NCBI RefSeq assembly: GCF_014648875.1 | Contig: NZ_BMRY01000014.1 | Span: 119,917 to 183,916, forward strand | Length of the DNA stretch: 64,000 bases | Origin: Streptomyces parvus | GTDB taxonomy: Bacteria; Actinomycetota; Actinomycetes; Streptomycetales; Streptomycetaceae | Direction: 5' to 3' | The notes under the pieces: generated by a model | Databases searched by the model: none | What the model was told of the DNA's origin: nothing | The model's input: the letters and a program-made list of their open reading frames with translations, nothing else | Position numbers and translations under genes: made by a program | Shown here: positions 1 through 9,408 of the stretch, piece after piece | Layout of the letters: each line of letters begins with the position of its first letter | How positions within the stretch are numbered: the stretch's first letter is position 1

Positions 1-1
1 G

Positions 2-562
2 GCCAGGGCCGGGGCCAACGCGGCCGGGTTCTACGCCCGCTGGCTGCCCCAGCTCGTCACCGGGGCCGGGCAGCTGCCGCGTACGTACGGTGAGTTCCAC
101 CCGGCCGGGCACCGAGACCTCTCCGGGCACCTCCGCTACGTCGAGCGGTGCTCCCGCAAGCTCGCCCGCTCCACCTTCTACGCCATGTCCCGCTGGCAGG
201 GCCGGATGGAGACCAAACAGGGCTTCCTCGGCCGGATCGTCGACATCGGCGCCGAACTGTTCGCCATGAGCGCCGCCTGCGTCCGCGCCGAGCACCTGCG
301 CGGGGCCGGGGAGCACGGGCGGGAGGCCTACCAGCTCGCGGACGCCTTCTGCCGGCAGGCCCGCGTCCGGGTCGAGGAGCTGTTCACTCGGCTGTGGTCC
401 AACACCGACGACCTCGACCGGCGCGTGGTCGACGGCGTCCTGTCGGGGACGTACACCTGGCTGGAGGAGGGCGTCATCGACCCCAGCGGCGAAGGCTCCT
501 GGATCGCGGACGCCACCCCGGGCCCCTCCGTCCAGGAGAACCAGCACCGGCCGCTGCGCTAG
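2..562 (+). CDS. Acyl-CoA dehydrogenase family protein, C-terminal part only (5' end outside window)
   Basis: The open frame enters from the left edge and stops at the TAG at 560-562, so about 186 C-terminal residues are visible and the true start lies outside. The segment is helical and charged, with the arginine-rich RYVERCSRKLARSTFYAM stretch followed by a long helix reading IGAELFAMSAACVRAEHL. This matches the C-terminal four-helix domain of FadE-type acyl-CoA dehydrogenases, where helices pack against FAD and the neighbouring subunit. The catalytic base and the N-terminal and middle domains are not in view, so substrate range cannot be inferred. It reads in the same direction as the EPSP-synthase-like gene 98 bases downstream, but no functional link is evident. 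Confidence 0.6.
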   Translation, partial: ARAGANAAGFYARWLPQLVTGAGQLPRTYGEFHPAGHRDLSGHLRYVERCSRKLARSTFYAMSRWQGRMETKQGFLGRIVDIGAELFAMSAACVRAEHLRGAGEHGREAYQLADAFCRQARVRVEELFTRLWSNTDDLDRRVVDGVLSGTYTWLEEGVIDPSGEGSWIADATPGPSVQENQHRPLR

Positions 563-660
563 CGGCCGTCGTACGGGGTGCGTCGGGTGTCCCCCCAGCC
601 GCGTCCACCCGCGTCCACGCACCGGACGCACCCCGCTCACGCCCCACGCCGCACGGCAGG

Positions 661-1911
661 ATGGGCGCCGTGACCGTCATCGACATCCCCGGCTCCAAGT
701 CCGTCACCGCCCGCGCCCTCTTCCTGGCCGCGGCCGCCGACGGCACCACCACCCTGCTGCGGCCACTGCGCTCGGACGACACCGAGGGCTTCGCCGAAGG
801 GCTGAAGAACCTCGGTTACGCCGTCGAGCAGGAGGCCGACCGCTGGCGCGTCCAGGGGCGCCCGGCCGGGCCCGCCGCCGACGAAGCCGACGTGTACTGC
901 CGCGACGGCGCGACCACCGCCCGCTTCCTGCCCACCCTCGTCGCGGCCGCCGCCTCCGGCACATACCGCTTCGACGCCTCCGCCCAGATGCGCCGCCGCC
1001 CGCTCGCCCCGCTCACCCGGGCCCTCACCGCCCTCGGCGTCGACCTGCGTCACGGGGGAGCGGAAGGGCACCACCCGCTGACCGTGCGCGCCGCCGGGAT
1101 CGAGGGCGGCGAACTCACCCTCGACGCGGGGGAGTCGTCCCAGTACCTCACCGCCCTGCTGATGCTCGGGCCGCTCACCGCGAAGGGCCTGCGCATCGAG
1201 GTCACCGAGCTGGTCTCCGCACCGTACGTCGAGATCACCCTCGCGATGATGCGCGACTTCGGAGTGGAGGTGGAGCGGGAGGGGAACACCTTCACCGTCC
1301 CTCCCGGCGGCTACCGGGCCACCGCCTACGCCGTCGAGCCCGACGCCTCCACCGCCAGTTACTTCTTCGCCGCCGCCGCCCTCACCGGCCGTGAGGTCAC
1401 CGTCCCCGGCCTCGGCACCGGCGCGCTCCAGGGCGACCTGCGCTTCGTCGACGTCCTGCGGGACATGGGCGCCGAGGTGAGTGTCGGCGCCGACGCCACC
1501 ACCGTCCGCTCCACCGGCCGGCTGCGCGGCATCACCGTCAACATGCGCGACATCTCCGACACCATGCCGACCCTCGCCGCCATCGCGCCGTACGCGGACG
1601 GGCCCGTCGTCATCGAGGACGTCGCCAACACCCGGGTCAAGGAGTGCGACCGGCTGGAGGCGTGCGCCGAGAACCTGCGCGCCATGGGCATCACCGTTCA
1701 CACCGGCCCGGACCGGATCGAGATCCACCCCGGCACGCCGAAGCCCACCGAGATCGCCACCCACGGCGACCACCGCATCGTGATGTCCTTCGCCGTCGCC
1801 GGACTGCGCACACCCGGCCTGACGTACGACGACCCCGGCTGCGTACGCAAGACGTTCCCCCGCTTCCACGAGGTGTTCGCGGACTTCGCGCACGACCTCG
1901 AAGGGCGCTGA
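661..1911 (+). CDS. aroA: 3-phosphoshikimate 1-carboxyvinyltransferase (EPSP synthase) paralogue
   Basis: EPSP synthases transfer enolpyruvate from PEP to shikimate 3-phosphate in the chorismate pathway. This 416-residue protein keeps the family landmarks: PGSKS with K13 and R18 in SVTARAL, the SSQYLTALLM substrate loop, DISDTMPTLAAIAP with the catalytic aspartate, TRVKECDRLEA with the catalytic glutamate, GDHRIVM and CVRKTFPRF. The PEP-pocket segment is unusual: CRDGATTARFLP replaces the common CGNAGTxMRFLP. The glycine equivalent to E. coli G96 is therefore alanine (A84) and the asparagine before it is aspartate. The ATG at 661 is used because PGSKS then sits at the usual distance from the N-terminus; GTG at 670 is an alternative. 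Streptomyces genomes usually hold another aroA elsewhere, so this may be a second, specialised copy (inference). Confidence 0.8.
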   Translation: MGAVTVIDIPGSKSVTARALFLAAAADGTTTLLRPLRSDDTEGFAEGLKNLGYAVEQEADRWRVQGRPAGPAADEADVYCRDGATTARFLPTLVAAAASGTYRFDASAQMRRRPLAPLTRALTALGVDLRHGGAEGHHPLTVRAAGIEGGELTLDAGESSQYLTALLMLGPLTAKGLRIEVTELVSAPYVEITLAMMRDFGVEVEREGNTFTVPPGGYRATAYAVEPDASTASYFFAAAALTGREVTVPGLGTGALQGDLRFVDVLRDMGAEVSVGADATTVRSTGRLRGITVNMRDISDTMPTLAAIAPYADGPVVIEDVANTRVKECDRLEACAENLRAMGITVHTGPDRIEIHPGTPKPTEIATHGDHRIVMSFAVAGLRTPGLTYDDPGCVRKTFPRFHEVFADFAHDLEGR

Positions 1912-1982
1912 ACGGGGTCGCGGAACCGGCTCACCCGGGACGCGCTGTCCCCGCACACAGCCGGAGCGGCAACAATGGGGGC

Positions 1983-3236
1983 ATGAGCGAAAGCCCCGCC
2001 CCCCTCGCCGATCCGCATCTCCTCTTCGACGCCGCGGACGGCCGCCGGGATCTCGTGATCCTCGGCTCCACCGGGTCCATCGGCACCCAGGCCATCGACC
2101 TGGTCCTGCGCAACCCCGACCGCTTCCGGGTCACGGCGCTCTCGGCCGCCGGCGGCCGGGTCGCCCTGCTGGCCGAGCAGGCCCGCCGGCTGCGCGTGAA
2201 CGCGGTCGCCGTCGCCGCCGAGGACGCGGTCCCCGCCCTGCGCGAGGCGCTGCGGGACCAGTACGGGGCCGGCGAGCCGCTCCCCGAGGTCCTCGCCGGA
2301 CCCGACGCGGCCACCACCCTCGCCGCGAGCGACTGCCACACCGTGCTCAACGGCATCACCGGCTCCATCGGGCTCGCCCCGACCCTGGCCGCCCTGAAGG
2401 CGGGCCGCACGCTCGCCCTCGCCAACAAGGAGTCGCTGATCGTCGGCGGCCCCCTGGTGAAGGCGCTCGCCGCCCCCGGCCAGATCATCCCGGTCGACTC
2501 CGAGCACGCCGCGCTCTTCCAGGCACTGGCCGCCGGCACCCGCGCCGACGTCCGCAAACTCGTCGTCACGGCCTCCGGGGGACCCTTCCGGGGCCGTACG
2601 CGCGAGGAGCTGGCCGACGTGACCCGCGAGCAGGCCCTCGCCCACCCGACCTGGGCCATGGGGCCGGTCATCACGATCAACTCCGCGACCCTGGTCAACA
2701 AGGGCCTGGAGGTCATCGAGGCGCACCTCCTCTACGACATCCCGTTCGACCGCATCGAGGTCGTCGTCCACCCCCAGTCCTACGTGCACTCGATGGTGGA
2801 GTTCAGCGACGGCTCCACGCTCGCCCAGGCCACCCCGCCCGACATGGGCGGCCCCATCGCCATCGGCCTCGGCTGGCCCCAGCGGGTCCCGGACGCGGCC
2901 CCCGCCTTCGACTGGTCGAAGGCCTCCACCTGGGAGTTCTTCCCGCTGGACACCGAGGCCTTCCCGTCCGTCGGTCTCGCCCGGCACGTCGGCGGCCTCG
3001 GCGGCACCGCACCCGCCGTGTTCAATGCCGCCAACGAGGAATGCGTCGACGCGTTCCTCGCCGGACAGCTGCCCTTCAACGGAATCATGGATACGGTCAC
3101 GGCTGTGGTGTCCGAACACGGCACCCCCGCCCCGGGAACCTCGCTCAGCGTCGCGGACGTCCTCGAAGCGGAAACGTGGGCCCGCGCACGGGCCCGGGAA
3201 CTCTCGGCGAAAGCGACAGCGGAGGCGCGCGCATGA
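1983..3236 (+). CDS. dxr: 1-deoxy-D-xylulose 5-phosphate reductoisomerase
   Basis: This enzyme makes 2-C-methyl-D-erythritol 4-phosphate from DXP with NADPH, the committing step of the MEP isoprenoid pathway. The 417-residue product has the N-terminal Rossmann motif GSTGSIGTQAIDL near residue 25, the NKESLIVGG segment, the metal and substrate region DSEHAALFQAL, and HPQSYVHSMVEFSDGS typical of the catalytic domain. Length fits the family. ATG 1983 is chosen because the Rossmann strand follows about 20 residues later; longer upstream reading is a shadow of the aroA frame. The stop overlaps the start of the site-2 protease gene by four bases (ATGA), and ispG from the same pathway follows, forming a dxr-rip-ispG group. 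Confidence 0.95.
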   Translation: MSESPAPLADPHLLFDAADGRRDLVILGSTGSIGTQAIDLVLRNPDRFRVTALSAAGGRVALLAEQARRLRVNAVAVAAEDAVPALREALRDQYGAGEPLPEVLAGPDAATTLAASDCHTVLNGITGSIGLAPTLAALKAGRTLALANKESLIVGGPLVKALAAPGQIIPVDSEHAALFQALAAGTRADVRKLVVTASGGPFRGRTREELADVTREQALAHPTWAMGPVITINSATLVNKGLEVIEAHLLYDIPFDRIEVVVHPQSYVHSMVEFSDGSTLAQATPPDMGGPIAIGLGWPQRVPDAAPAFDWSKASTWEFFPLDTEAFPSVGLARHVGGLGGTAPAVFNAANEECVDAFLAGQLPFNGIMDTVTAVVSEHGTPAPGTSLSVADVLEAETWARARARELSAKATAEARA

Positions 3237-4543
3237 GTCTGACCTCGATCCTGCTGACGGTCCTGGGGATCGCCGTCTTCGTCGTGGGCCTGCTCTTCTC
3301 CATCGCCTGGCACGAGCTGGGCCACCTCTCCACGGCCAAGATGTTCGGCATCCGGGTCCCGCAGTACATGGTCGGCTTCGGCCCGACGCTCTGGTCGAAG
3401 AAGAAGGGCGACACGGAGTACGGCATCAAGGCCATCCCGGCCGGCGGCTACATCCGCATGATCGGGATGTTCCCGCCGGGCCCCGACGGCCGCCTCGAAG
3501 CCCGCTCCACCTCCCCGTGGCGCGGCATGATCGAGGACGCCCGCTCCGCCGCCTTCGAGGAGCTGGAGCCCGGCGACGAGAAGCGCCTCTTCTACACGCG
3601 CAAGCCGTGGAAGCGCGTCATCGTCATGTTCGCCGGCCCCTTCATGAACCTGGTCCTCGCTGTCGCCATCTTCATGGGCGTCGCGATGACCTTCGGCTTC
3701 CAGACCCAGACCACCGAGGTCGGCGGCGTCCAGAAGTGCGTGATCGCGCAGAGCGAGAACCGCCAGAAGTGCGAGCCGAAGGACCGCGTCTCGCCGGCCA
3801 AGAAGGCCGGGCTCCGCGAGGGGGACAAGATCGTCGCCTTCGCCGGCACGAAGGTCGACGACTGGGCGACGCTCTCGGACCGCATCCGCGAGACCATCGG
3901 CCCCGCCACCATCGTCGTCGAACGCGACGGCAAGGAAGTCACGCTCAACGCCGTCCTGCTCAAGAACGACGTCGCCAAGAAGGACGGCAACGGCGAGGTC
4001 ATCCCGAAGGAGTTCGTCGAGGCGGGCTACCTCGGCTTCGCCGCGAAGACCGAGATCGTGCCGCTCTCCTTCGGCGACTCCGTCGTCCGTATGGGCGACA
4101 TGATCGAGAACGGCGTCGACTCGATCATCGCCCTGCCCTCCAAGATCCCCGCCCTCTGGGACGCCGCCTTCAGCGACGGCGAACGGGCCGACGACTCGCC
4201 GGTCGGCGTGGTCGGCGCGGCCCGGATCGGCGGCGAGGTGATGAACCTCGACATCCCGGCGCAGAACCAGGTCGCGATGATGCTGTTCCTGCTCGCCGGC
4301 TTCAACCTCTCGCTGTTCCTCTTCAACATGCTCCCGCTGCTCCCGCTCGACGGCGGGCACATCGCGGGCGCGCTGTGGGAGTCGCTGCGGCGCAATGTGG
4401 CCAAGGTCTTCCGGCGCCCCGACCCGGGCCCGTTCGACGTGGCCCGGCTGATGCCGGTCGCCTACGTGGTCGCCGGACTCTTCATCTGCTTCACCCTGCT
4501 GGTCCTGGTGGCCGACATCGTGAACCCGGTGAAAATCAGCTGA
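3233..4543 (+). CDS. Site-2 (RseP/Rip1-type) intramembrane zinc metalloprotease
   Basis: This is a multi-pass membrane protease expected to cleave transmembrane segments such as those of anti-sigma factors. The 436-residue product begins with a hydrophobic helix containing HELGH (H27-E28 and H31, zinc ligands and catalytic glutamate), followed by a GFGP loop. A PDZ-like region lies around residues 185-245 (PAKKAGLREGDKIVAFAGTKV). The C-terminal membrane helix carries the third zinc-ligand motif LPLLPLDGGH (D373). A final hydrophobic helix ends near the C-terminus. The ATG overlaps the dxr stop by four bases, indicating translational coupling. The catalytic set is complete. No anti-sigma gene lies nearby, so the substrate is not indicated by context. 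Confidence 0.92.
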   Translation: MSLTSILLTVLGIAVFVVGLLFSIAWHELGHLSTAKMFGIRVPQYMVGFGPTLWSKKKGDTEYGIKAIPAGGYIRMIGMFPPGPDGRLEARSTSPWRGMIEDARSAAFEELEPGDEKRLFYTRKPWKRVIVMFAGPFMNLVLAVAIFMGVAMTFGFQTQTTEVGGVQKCVIAQSENRQKCEPKDRVSPAKKAGLREGDKIVAFAGTKVDDWATLSDRIRETIGPATIVVERDGKEVTLNAVLLKNDVAKKDGNGEVIPKEFVEAGYLGFAAKTEIVPLSFGDSVVRMGDMIENGVDSIIALPSKIPALWDAAFSDGERADDSPVGVVGAARIGGEVMNLDIPAQNQVAMMLFLLAGFNLSLFLFNMLPLLPLDGGHIAGALWESLRRNVAKVFRRPDPGPFDVARLMPVAYVVAGLFICFTLLVLVADIVNPVKIS

Positions 4544-4735
4544 CCGCCCCGGCGCACCCCTTCCGCCCCTTCCGCCCCACAGGTGTCGGCCGGGCACACA
4601 CGTCGTGTCCGGCCGGTCACCGAGGGGTGGACATGTCGACACGGGTGCGTCCGCCCGGGCTCCGGTGCCGTAACCTCGAAGCCTGGAGCCCGCCGATCTC
4701 GGGACCTTGATCCACACCTTGGGGATGCACAGCGC

Positions 4736-5893
<1,158 letters not shown>

Positions 5894-5915
5894 CCAGCTC
5901 CTCTCCACGCCTTCA

Positions 5916-6009
5916 CCGCCCCGCCGGGCCCTCAGGGCCTGGTCGTCAAACTGCCGCCTGCCGGGCGACGACGGCAGTTTGACGACCAGGCCCTTGCCCG
6001 GCGGGGCGG
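5916..6009. terminator. Very long bipartite inverted repeat downstream of ispG, probable terminator
   Basis: Two perfect stems are nested. The inner arms at 5935-5956 and 5972-5993 pair over 22 bp around a 15-base loop. The outer arms at 5916-5929 and 5996-6009 pair over 14 bp. A small asymmetric internal loop (five bases against two) separates them, so 36 bp pair in all. It lies directly after the ispG stop and before the next promoter region. There is no U-tract, which is usual for actinobacterial terminators. The length exceeds a typical terminator. Confidence 0.75.
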
Positions 6010-6106
6010 CGGTGCCCCCGGGGACCGTCTCCCGGACTCGAGCGGTGTTCGAGGGTTTTGTCGGTTACAGTGCGGAAATCAGCAGACCGTATGGTGAGGC
6101 CCCCTC

Positions 6107-6952
6107 GTGTTGACGCAGACCACCACCCGGGTCCTCGAACCCAGCGACCTCGGCGCCGCACTCGCCATTCTCGAGAGCGAGCCCGTCGCCAATGCCTTCG
6201 TGACGTCCCGCGTGCAGGTCGCGGGGCTCGACCCCTGGCGCCTCGGCGGCGAGATGTGGGGCTGGTACGCCGACGGCAGGCTCCGCTCCCTGTGCTACTC
6301 CGGCGCCAACCTCGTCCCCATCTGCGCCGGACCCGAGGCCGTCCGCGCCTTCGCCGACCGGGCCCGCAGGGCCGGCCGCCGCTGCTCCTCCATCGTCGGC
6401 CCCGCCGAACCCACCGCCCAGCTGTGGCGGCTCCTCGAACCCAGCTGGGGACCCGCCCGCGAGGTCCGGGCCAACCAGCCCCTCATGGTCACGGAGAGCC
6501 CGGCGCCCGACGTCACGCCCGACCCGCTCGTCCGCCGCATCCGCAGGAACGAGACCGAGGTCCTGATGCCGGCCTGCGTCGCGATGTTCACCGAGGAGGT
6601 CGGCATCTCCCCGCTCGCCGGCGACGGCGGCCTCCTCTACCAGGCCCGCGTCGCCGAACTCATCAGCACCGGCCGCTCCTTCGCCCGCATCGACGACGGC
6701 AAGGTCGTCTTCAAGGCGGAGATCGGCGCCGCCACCCCCCAGGCCTGCCAGATCCAGGGCGTCTGGGTCGCCCCCGAACACCGCGGCAAGGGCCTCTCCG
6801 AAACGGGCATGGCCGCCGTCCTGCGCTACGCCCTGACCGACGTCGCCCCCGTCGTCAGCCTGTACGTCAACGACTACAACACCCCCGCCCGCAAGGCCTA
6901 CCAGCGCGTCGGCTTCCGCGAGGTCGGCGCGTTCATGAGCGTCCTGTTCTGA
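6107..6952 (+). CDS. DUF4081-GNAT two-domain acetyltransferase
   Basis: This 281-residue protein has an N-terminal domain of roughly 110 residues resembling the DUF4081 half of actinobacterial GNAT fusions (LAILESEPVANAFVTSRV, GGEMWGWYADG). The C-terminal GNAT domain contains the acetyl-CoA loop VAPEHRGKGLSETGM near residue 225 and ends YNTPARKAYQRVGFREVG. GNAT enzymes transfer acetyl groups to amines on small molecules or proteins; the substrate is not apparent. GTG 6107 is chosen because GGTGAGG lies about eight bases upstream. It is followed in the same direction by a second GNAT gene 47 bases away, so the two are probably co-transcribed. Confidence 0.85.
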   Translation: MLTQTTTRVLEPSDLGAALAILESEPVANAFVTSRVQVAGLDPWRLGGEMWGWYADGRLRSLCYSGANLVPICAGPEAVRAFADRARRAGRRCSSIVGPAEPTAQLWRLLEPSWGPAREVRANQPLMVTESPAPDVTPDPLVRRIRRNETEVLMPACVAMFTEEVGISPLAGDGGLLYQARVAELISTGRSFARIDDGKVVFKAEIGAATPQACQIQGVWVAPEHRGKGLSETGMAAVLRYALTDVAPVVSLYVNDYNTPARKAYQRVGFREVGAFMSVLF

Positions 6953-6999
6953 ACCGCCGCGCATACCGAGGCGCCCGGCCCGGCCAGTAGGGTTCCGGC

Positions 7000-7566
7000 A
7001 TGGCAGCCCCCGCAGAAGGCCCCCCAGCACCCGACGCCGAGATCGGCCCCGTCGACCTCGCCGCCCGCGTCGACGAAGCCCTGCACGTCCAGGCGGCCGC
7101 CTTCGGACTCAGCCAGGACGAGATCGAAGTGCGCCGCCACATCGTCCTCAGGCACCTGGAACACCCCCGTGCCCGGGCGCTCGGCGCCACCACCCCCGAC
7201 GGACGGCTCGTCGGCTTCGTCTACGGGCTGCCCAACGACCGCGCCCAGTGGTGGTCCACCGTCGTCGAGCCCTATCTGCGGGCCACCGGCACCGACGGCT
7301 GGCTCGACGACTCCTTCGTCATCACCGAACTCCACGTCCTCCCCGGCCACCAGCAGCGCGGCATCGGCCGCACCCTGATCACCACCATCACCGACGCCGT
7401 CGACCACCCCCGGTCGATCCTCTCGGCGATCGACAAGGAGAGCCCGGCCCGCGCCCTGTACCGCTCGCTCGGCTACCGCGACCTGGCCCGCCAGGTCGTC
7501 TTCCCGAGCGCCCCGCAGCCCTACGCCGTCATGGGAGCCCCCCTCCCGCTGCTGCGCCCGAGCTGA
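7000..7566 (+). CDS. GNAT family N-acetyltransferase
   Basis: The 188-residue product is a single GNAT domain. Visible motifs are the strand and helix ending in VITELHVLPGHQQRGIGRTLI (acetyl-CoA binding R/Q-x-x-G-x-G/A loop around residues 110-125) and the final SPARALYRSLGYRDLARQV segment. The first 20 residues are proline- and acid-rich and probably flexible. ATG 7000 is the first in-frame start after the upstream stop; no strong Shine-Dalgarno is visible. It follows the DUF4081-GNAT gene closely and precedes proS by 69 bases. Substrate unknown. Confidence 0.85.
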   Translation: MAAPAEGPPAPDAEIGPVDLAARVDEALHVQAAAFGLSQDEIEVRRHIVLRHLEHPRARALGATTPDGRLVGFVYGLPNDRAQWWSTVVEPYLRATGTDGWLDDSFVITELHVLPGHQQRGIGRTLITTITDAVDHPRSILSAIDKESPARALYRSLGYRDLARQVVFPSAPQPYAVMGAPLPLLRPS

Positions 7567-7635
7567 ATGGATTTCCGCCCGCCCGCGCCGCCCGGTTAAC
7601 CTCGGGCTCACCACTTTCGCGAGCAGGAGTTCACC

Positions 7636-9339
7636 ATGGCCCAGGTCCAGCGCATGTCCCGATTGATGATCAAGACACTGCGCGACGACCCGGCGGACGC
7701 CGAGACGCTCAGCCACAAGCTGCTGGTCCGCGCCGGATACGTACGCCGCAACGCGGCCGGCATCTGGACCTGGCTGCCGCTCGGCAAGAAGGTCCTGGAC
7801 AACATCTCAGGCGTCGTCCGCGAGGAGATGGACGCCATCGGCGCCCAGGAGGTCCTCCTCCCCGCCCTGCTGCCCAAGGAGCCCTACGAGGCGTCCGGCC
7901 GCTGGGAGGAGTACGGCGACCTGCTCTTCCGCCTCAAGGACCGCAAGGGCGGCGACTACCTCCTCGGCCCCACCCACGAGGAGATCTTCACCCAGACCGT
8001 CAAGGACCAGTGCACGTCCTACAAGGACCTGCCGGTGATGCTCTACCAGATCCAGACGAAGTACCGCGACGAGGCCCGCCCCCGCTCCGGCGTGCTCCGC
8101 GGCCGCGAGTTCCAGATGAAGGACTCGTACAGCTTCGACACCACCGACGAGGGCCTCGCGCACTCCTACGCCCTGCACCGGGCCGCGTACATCAAGATCT
8201 TCGAGCGGCTGGGCCTGGACCACCGCATCGTCTCCGCCGTCTCCGGCGCGATGGGCGGCTCCGCATCCGAGGAGTTCCTCGCCCCCGCCGCCGCCGGTGA
8301 GGACACCTTCGCCGACTGCCCGAACTGCGACTACGCCGCCAACACCGAGGCCGTGACCTTCGCGCTCGCCCCGGTCGACGGTTCGGCGCACGGCGCGGTC
8401 GAGGAGCTGGACACCCCCGACACCCCGACCATCGAGACCCTCGCCGAGCACCTCGGCGTACCCGCCTCCGCCACCCTGAAGAACCTGCTGGTCAAGGTGG
8501 ACGGCGAGATCGTCGCCGTCGGCGTCCCCGGCCACCGCGAGGTCGACCTCGGCAAGCTCGGCGAGCACCTGGCCCCCGCCGTCGTCGAGCTGGTCACCGC
8601 CGAGGACTTCGTCGGCCGCGACGACCTCGTCCGCGGCTACGTCGGCCCCCAGGGCCTGGAGAAGGTCCGCTACCTCGCCGACCCCCGCGTCGCCCCCGGC
8701 ACCTCCTGGATCACCGGCGCCAACAAGGAGGGCAAGCACGCGAAGAACGTGGTCGCGGGCCGCGACTTCGAGGTCGACGAGTACCTGGACGTCGTCGTGG
8801 TCGAGGAGGGCGACCCCTGCCCCAAGTGCGGCACCGGCCTCGTCCTGGACCGCGCCATCGAGATCGGCCACATCTTCCAGCTCGGCCGCAAGTACGCCGA
8901 CACCTTCCAGCTCGACGTCCTGGGCCAGCAGGGCAAGCCCGTCCGCGTCACGATGGGCTCGTACGGCATCGGCGTCTCCCGCGCCGTGGCCGCCCTCACC
9001 GAGCAGACCGCCGACGACAAGGGCCTGTGCTGGCCCCGCGAGATCGCCCCGGCCGACGTCCACGTCGTCGCCGCGGGCAAGGCCCTCCAGACGGAGCTGG
9101 CCCTCGACGTCTCGGAGAAGCTCAACGCGGCCGGCCTGCGGGTCCTGGTCGACGACCGCCCCGGCGTCTCGCCCGGCGTGAAGTTCACCGACTCCGAACT
9201 GATCGGCGTGCCCAAGATCCTGGTCGCCGGGCGCCGCTCCGCCGACGGCGTCCTGGAGCTGAAGGACCGCCGCACCGGCGAGCGCGAGGAGCTGACCGTC
9301 GACGAGGCGATCGCCCGCCTGACGGCCGACCTGGCCTGA
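7636..9339 (+). CDS. proS: Prolyl-tRNA synthetase, bacterial type with editing insertion
   Basis: ProRS charges tRNA-Pro with proline. The 567-residue protein has the class II catalytic core (motif 1 around AQEVLLPALLPKEPYEASGRW, motif 2 YRDEARPRSGVLRGREFQMKD, motif 3 GSYGIGVSRAVAAL). A central insertion of about 170 residues (roughly 235-400) contains the YbaK-like editing domain (SATLKNLLVKVDGEIVAVGVPGHREVDLGKL). The C-terminal anticodon-binding domain begins near ADVHVVAAG. This is the long bacterial architecture. ATG 7636 has CAGGAG upstream (7624-7629). A strong hairpin follows the stop and separates it from the convergent genes beyond. Confidence 0.97.
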   Translation: MAQVQRMSRLMIKTLRDDPADAETLSHKLLVRAGYVRRNAAGIWTWLPLGKKVLDNISGVVREEMDAIGAQEVLLPALLPKEPYEASGRWEEYGDLLFRLKDRKGGDYLLGPTHEEIFTQTVKDQCTSYKDLPVMLYQIQTKYRDEARPRSGVLRGREFQMKDSYSFDTTDEGLAHSYALHRAAYIKIFERLGLDHRIVSAVSGAMGGSASEEFLAPAAAGEDTFADCPNCDYAANTEAVTFALAPVDGSAHGAVEELDTPDTPTIETLAEHLGVPASATLKNLLVKVDGEIVAVGVPGHREVDLGKLGEHLAPAVVELVTAEDFVGRDDLVRGYVGPQGLEKVRYLADPRVAPGTSWITGANKEGKHAKNVVAGRDFEVDEYLDVVVVEEGDPCPKCGTGLVLDRAIEIGHIFQLGRKYADTFQLDVLGQQGKPVRVTMGSYGIGVSRAVAALTEQTADDKGLCWPREIAPADVHVVAAGKALQTELALDVSEKLNAAGLRVLVDDRPGVSPGVKFTDSELIGVPKILVAGRRSADGVLELKDRRTGEREELTVDEAIARLTADLA

Positions 9340-9359
9340 TCACGCACACGGCCCATGAA

Positions 9360-9392
9360 GAGGGCCCCCGCGCAGCGTGCGCGGGGGCCCTC
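9360..9392. terminator. Bidirectional intrinsic-type terminator between proS and a convergent gene
   Basis: Perfect 15-bp inverted arms at 9360-9374 and 9378-9392 enclose a 3-base loop. The hairpin sits 20 bases after the proS stop and 16 bases beyond the stop of the minus-strand gene ending at 9409, so it can serve both. Confidence 0.85.
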
Positions 9393-9408
9393 CTCGTACG
9401 TTCACGGC

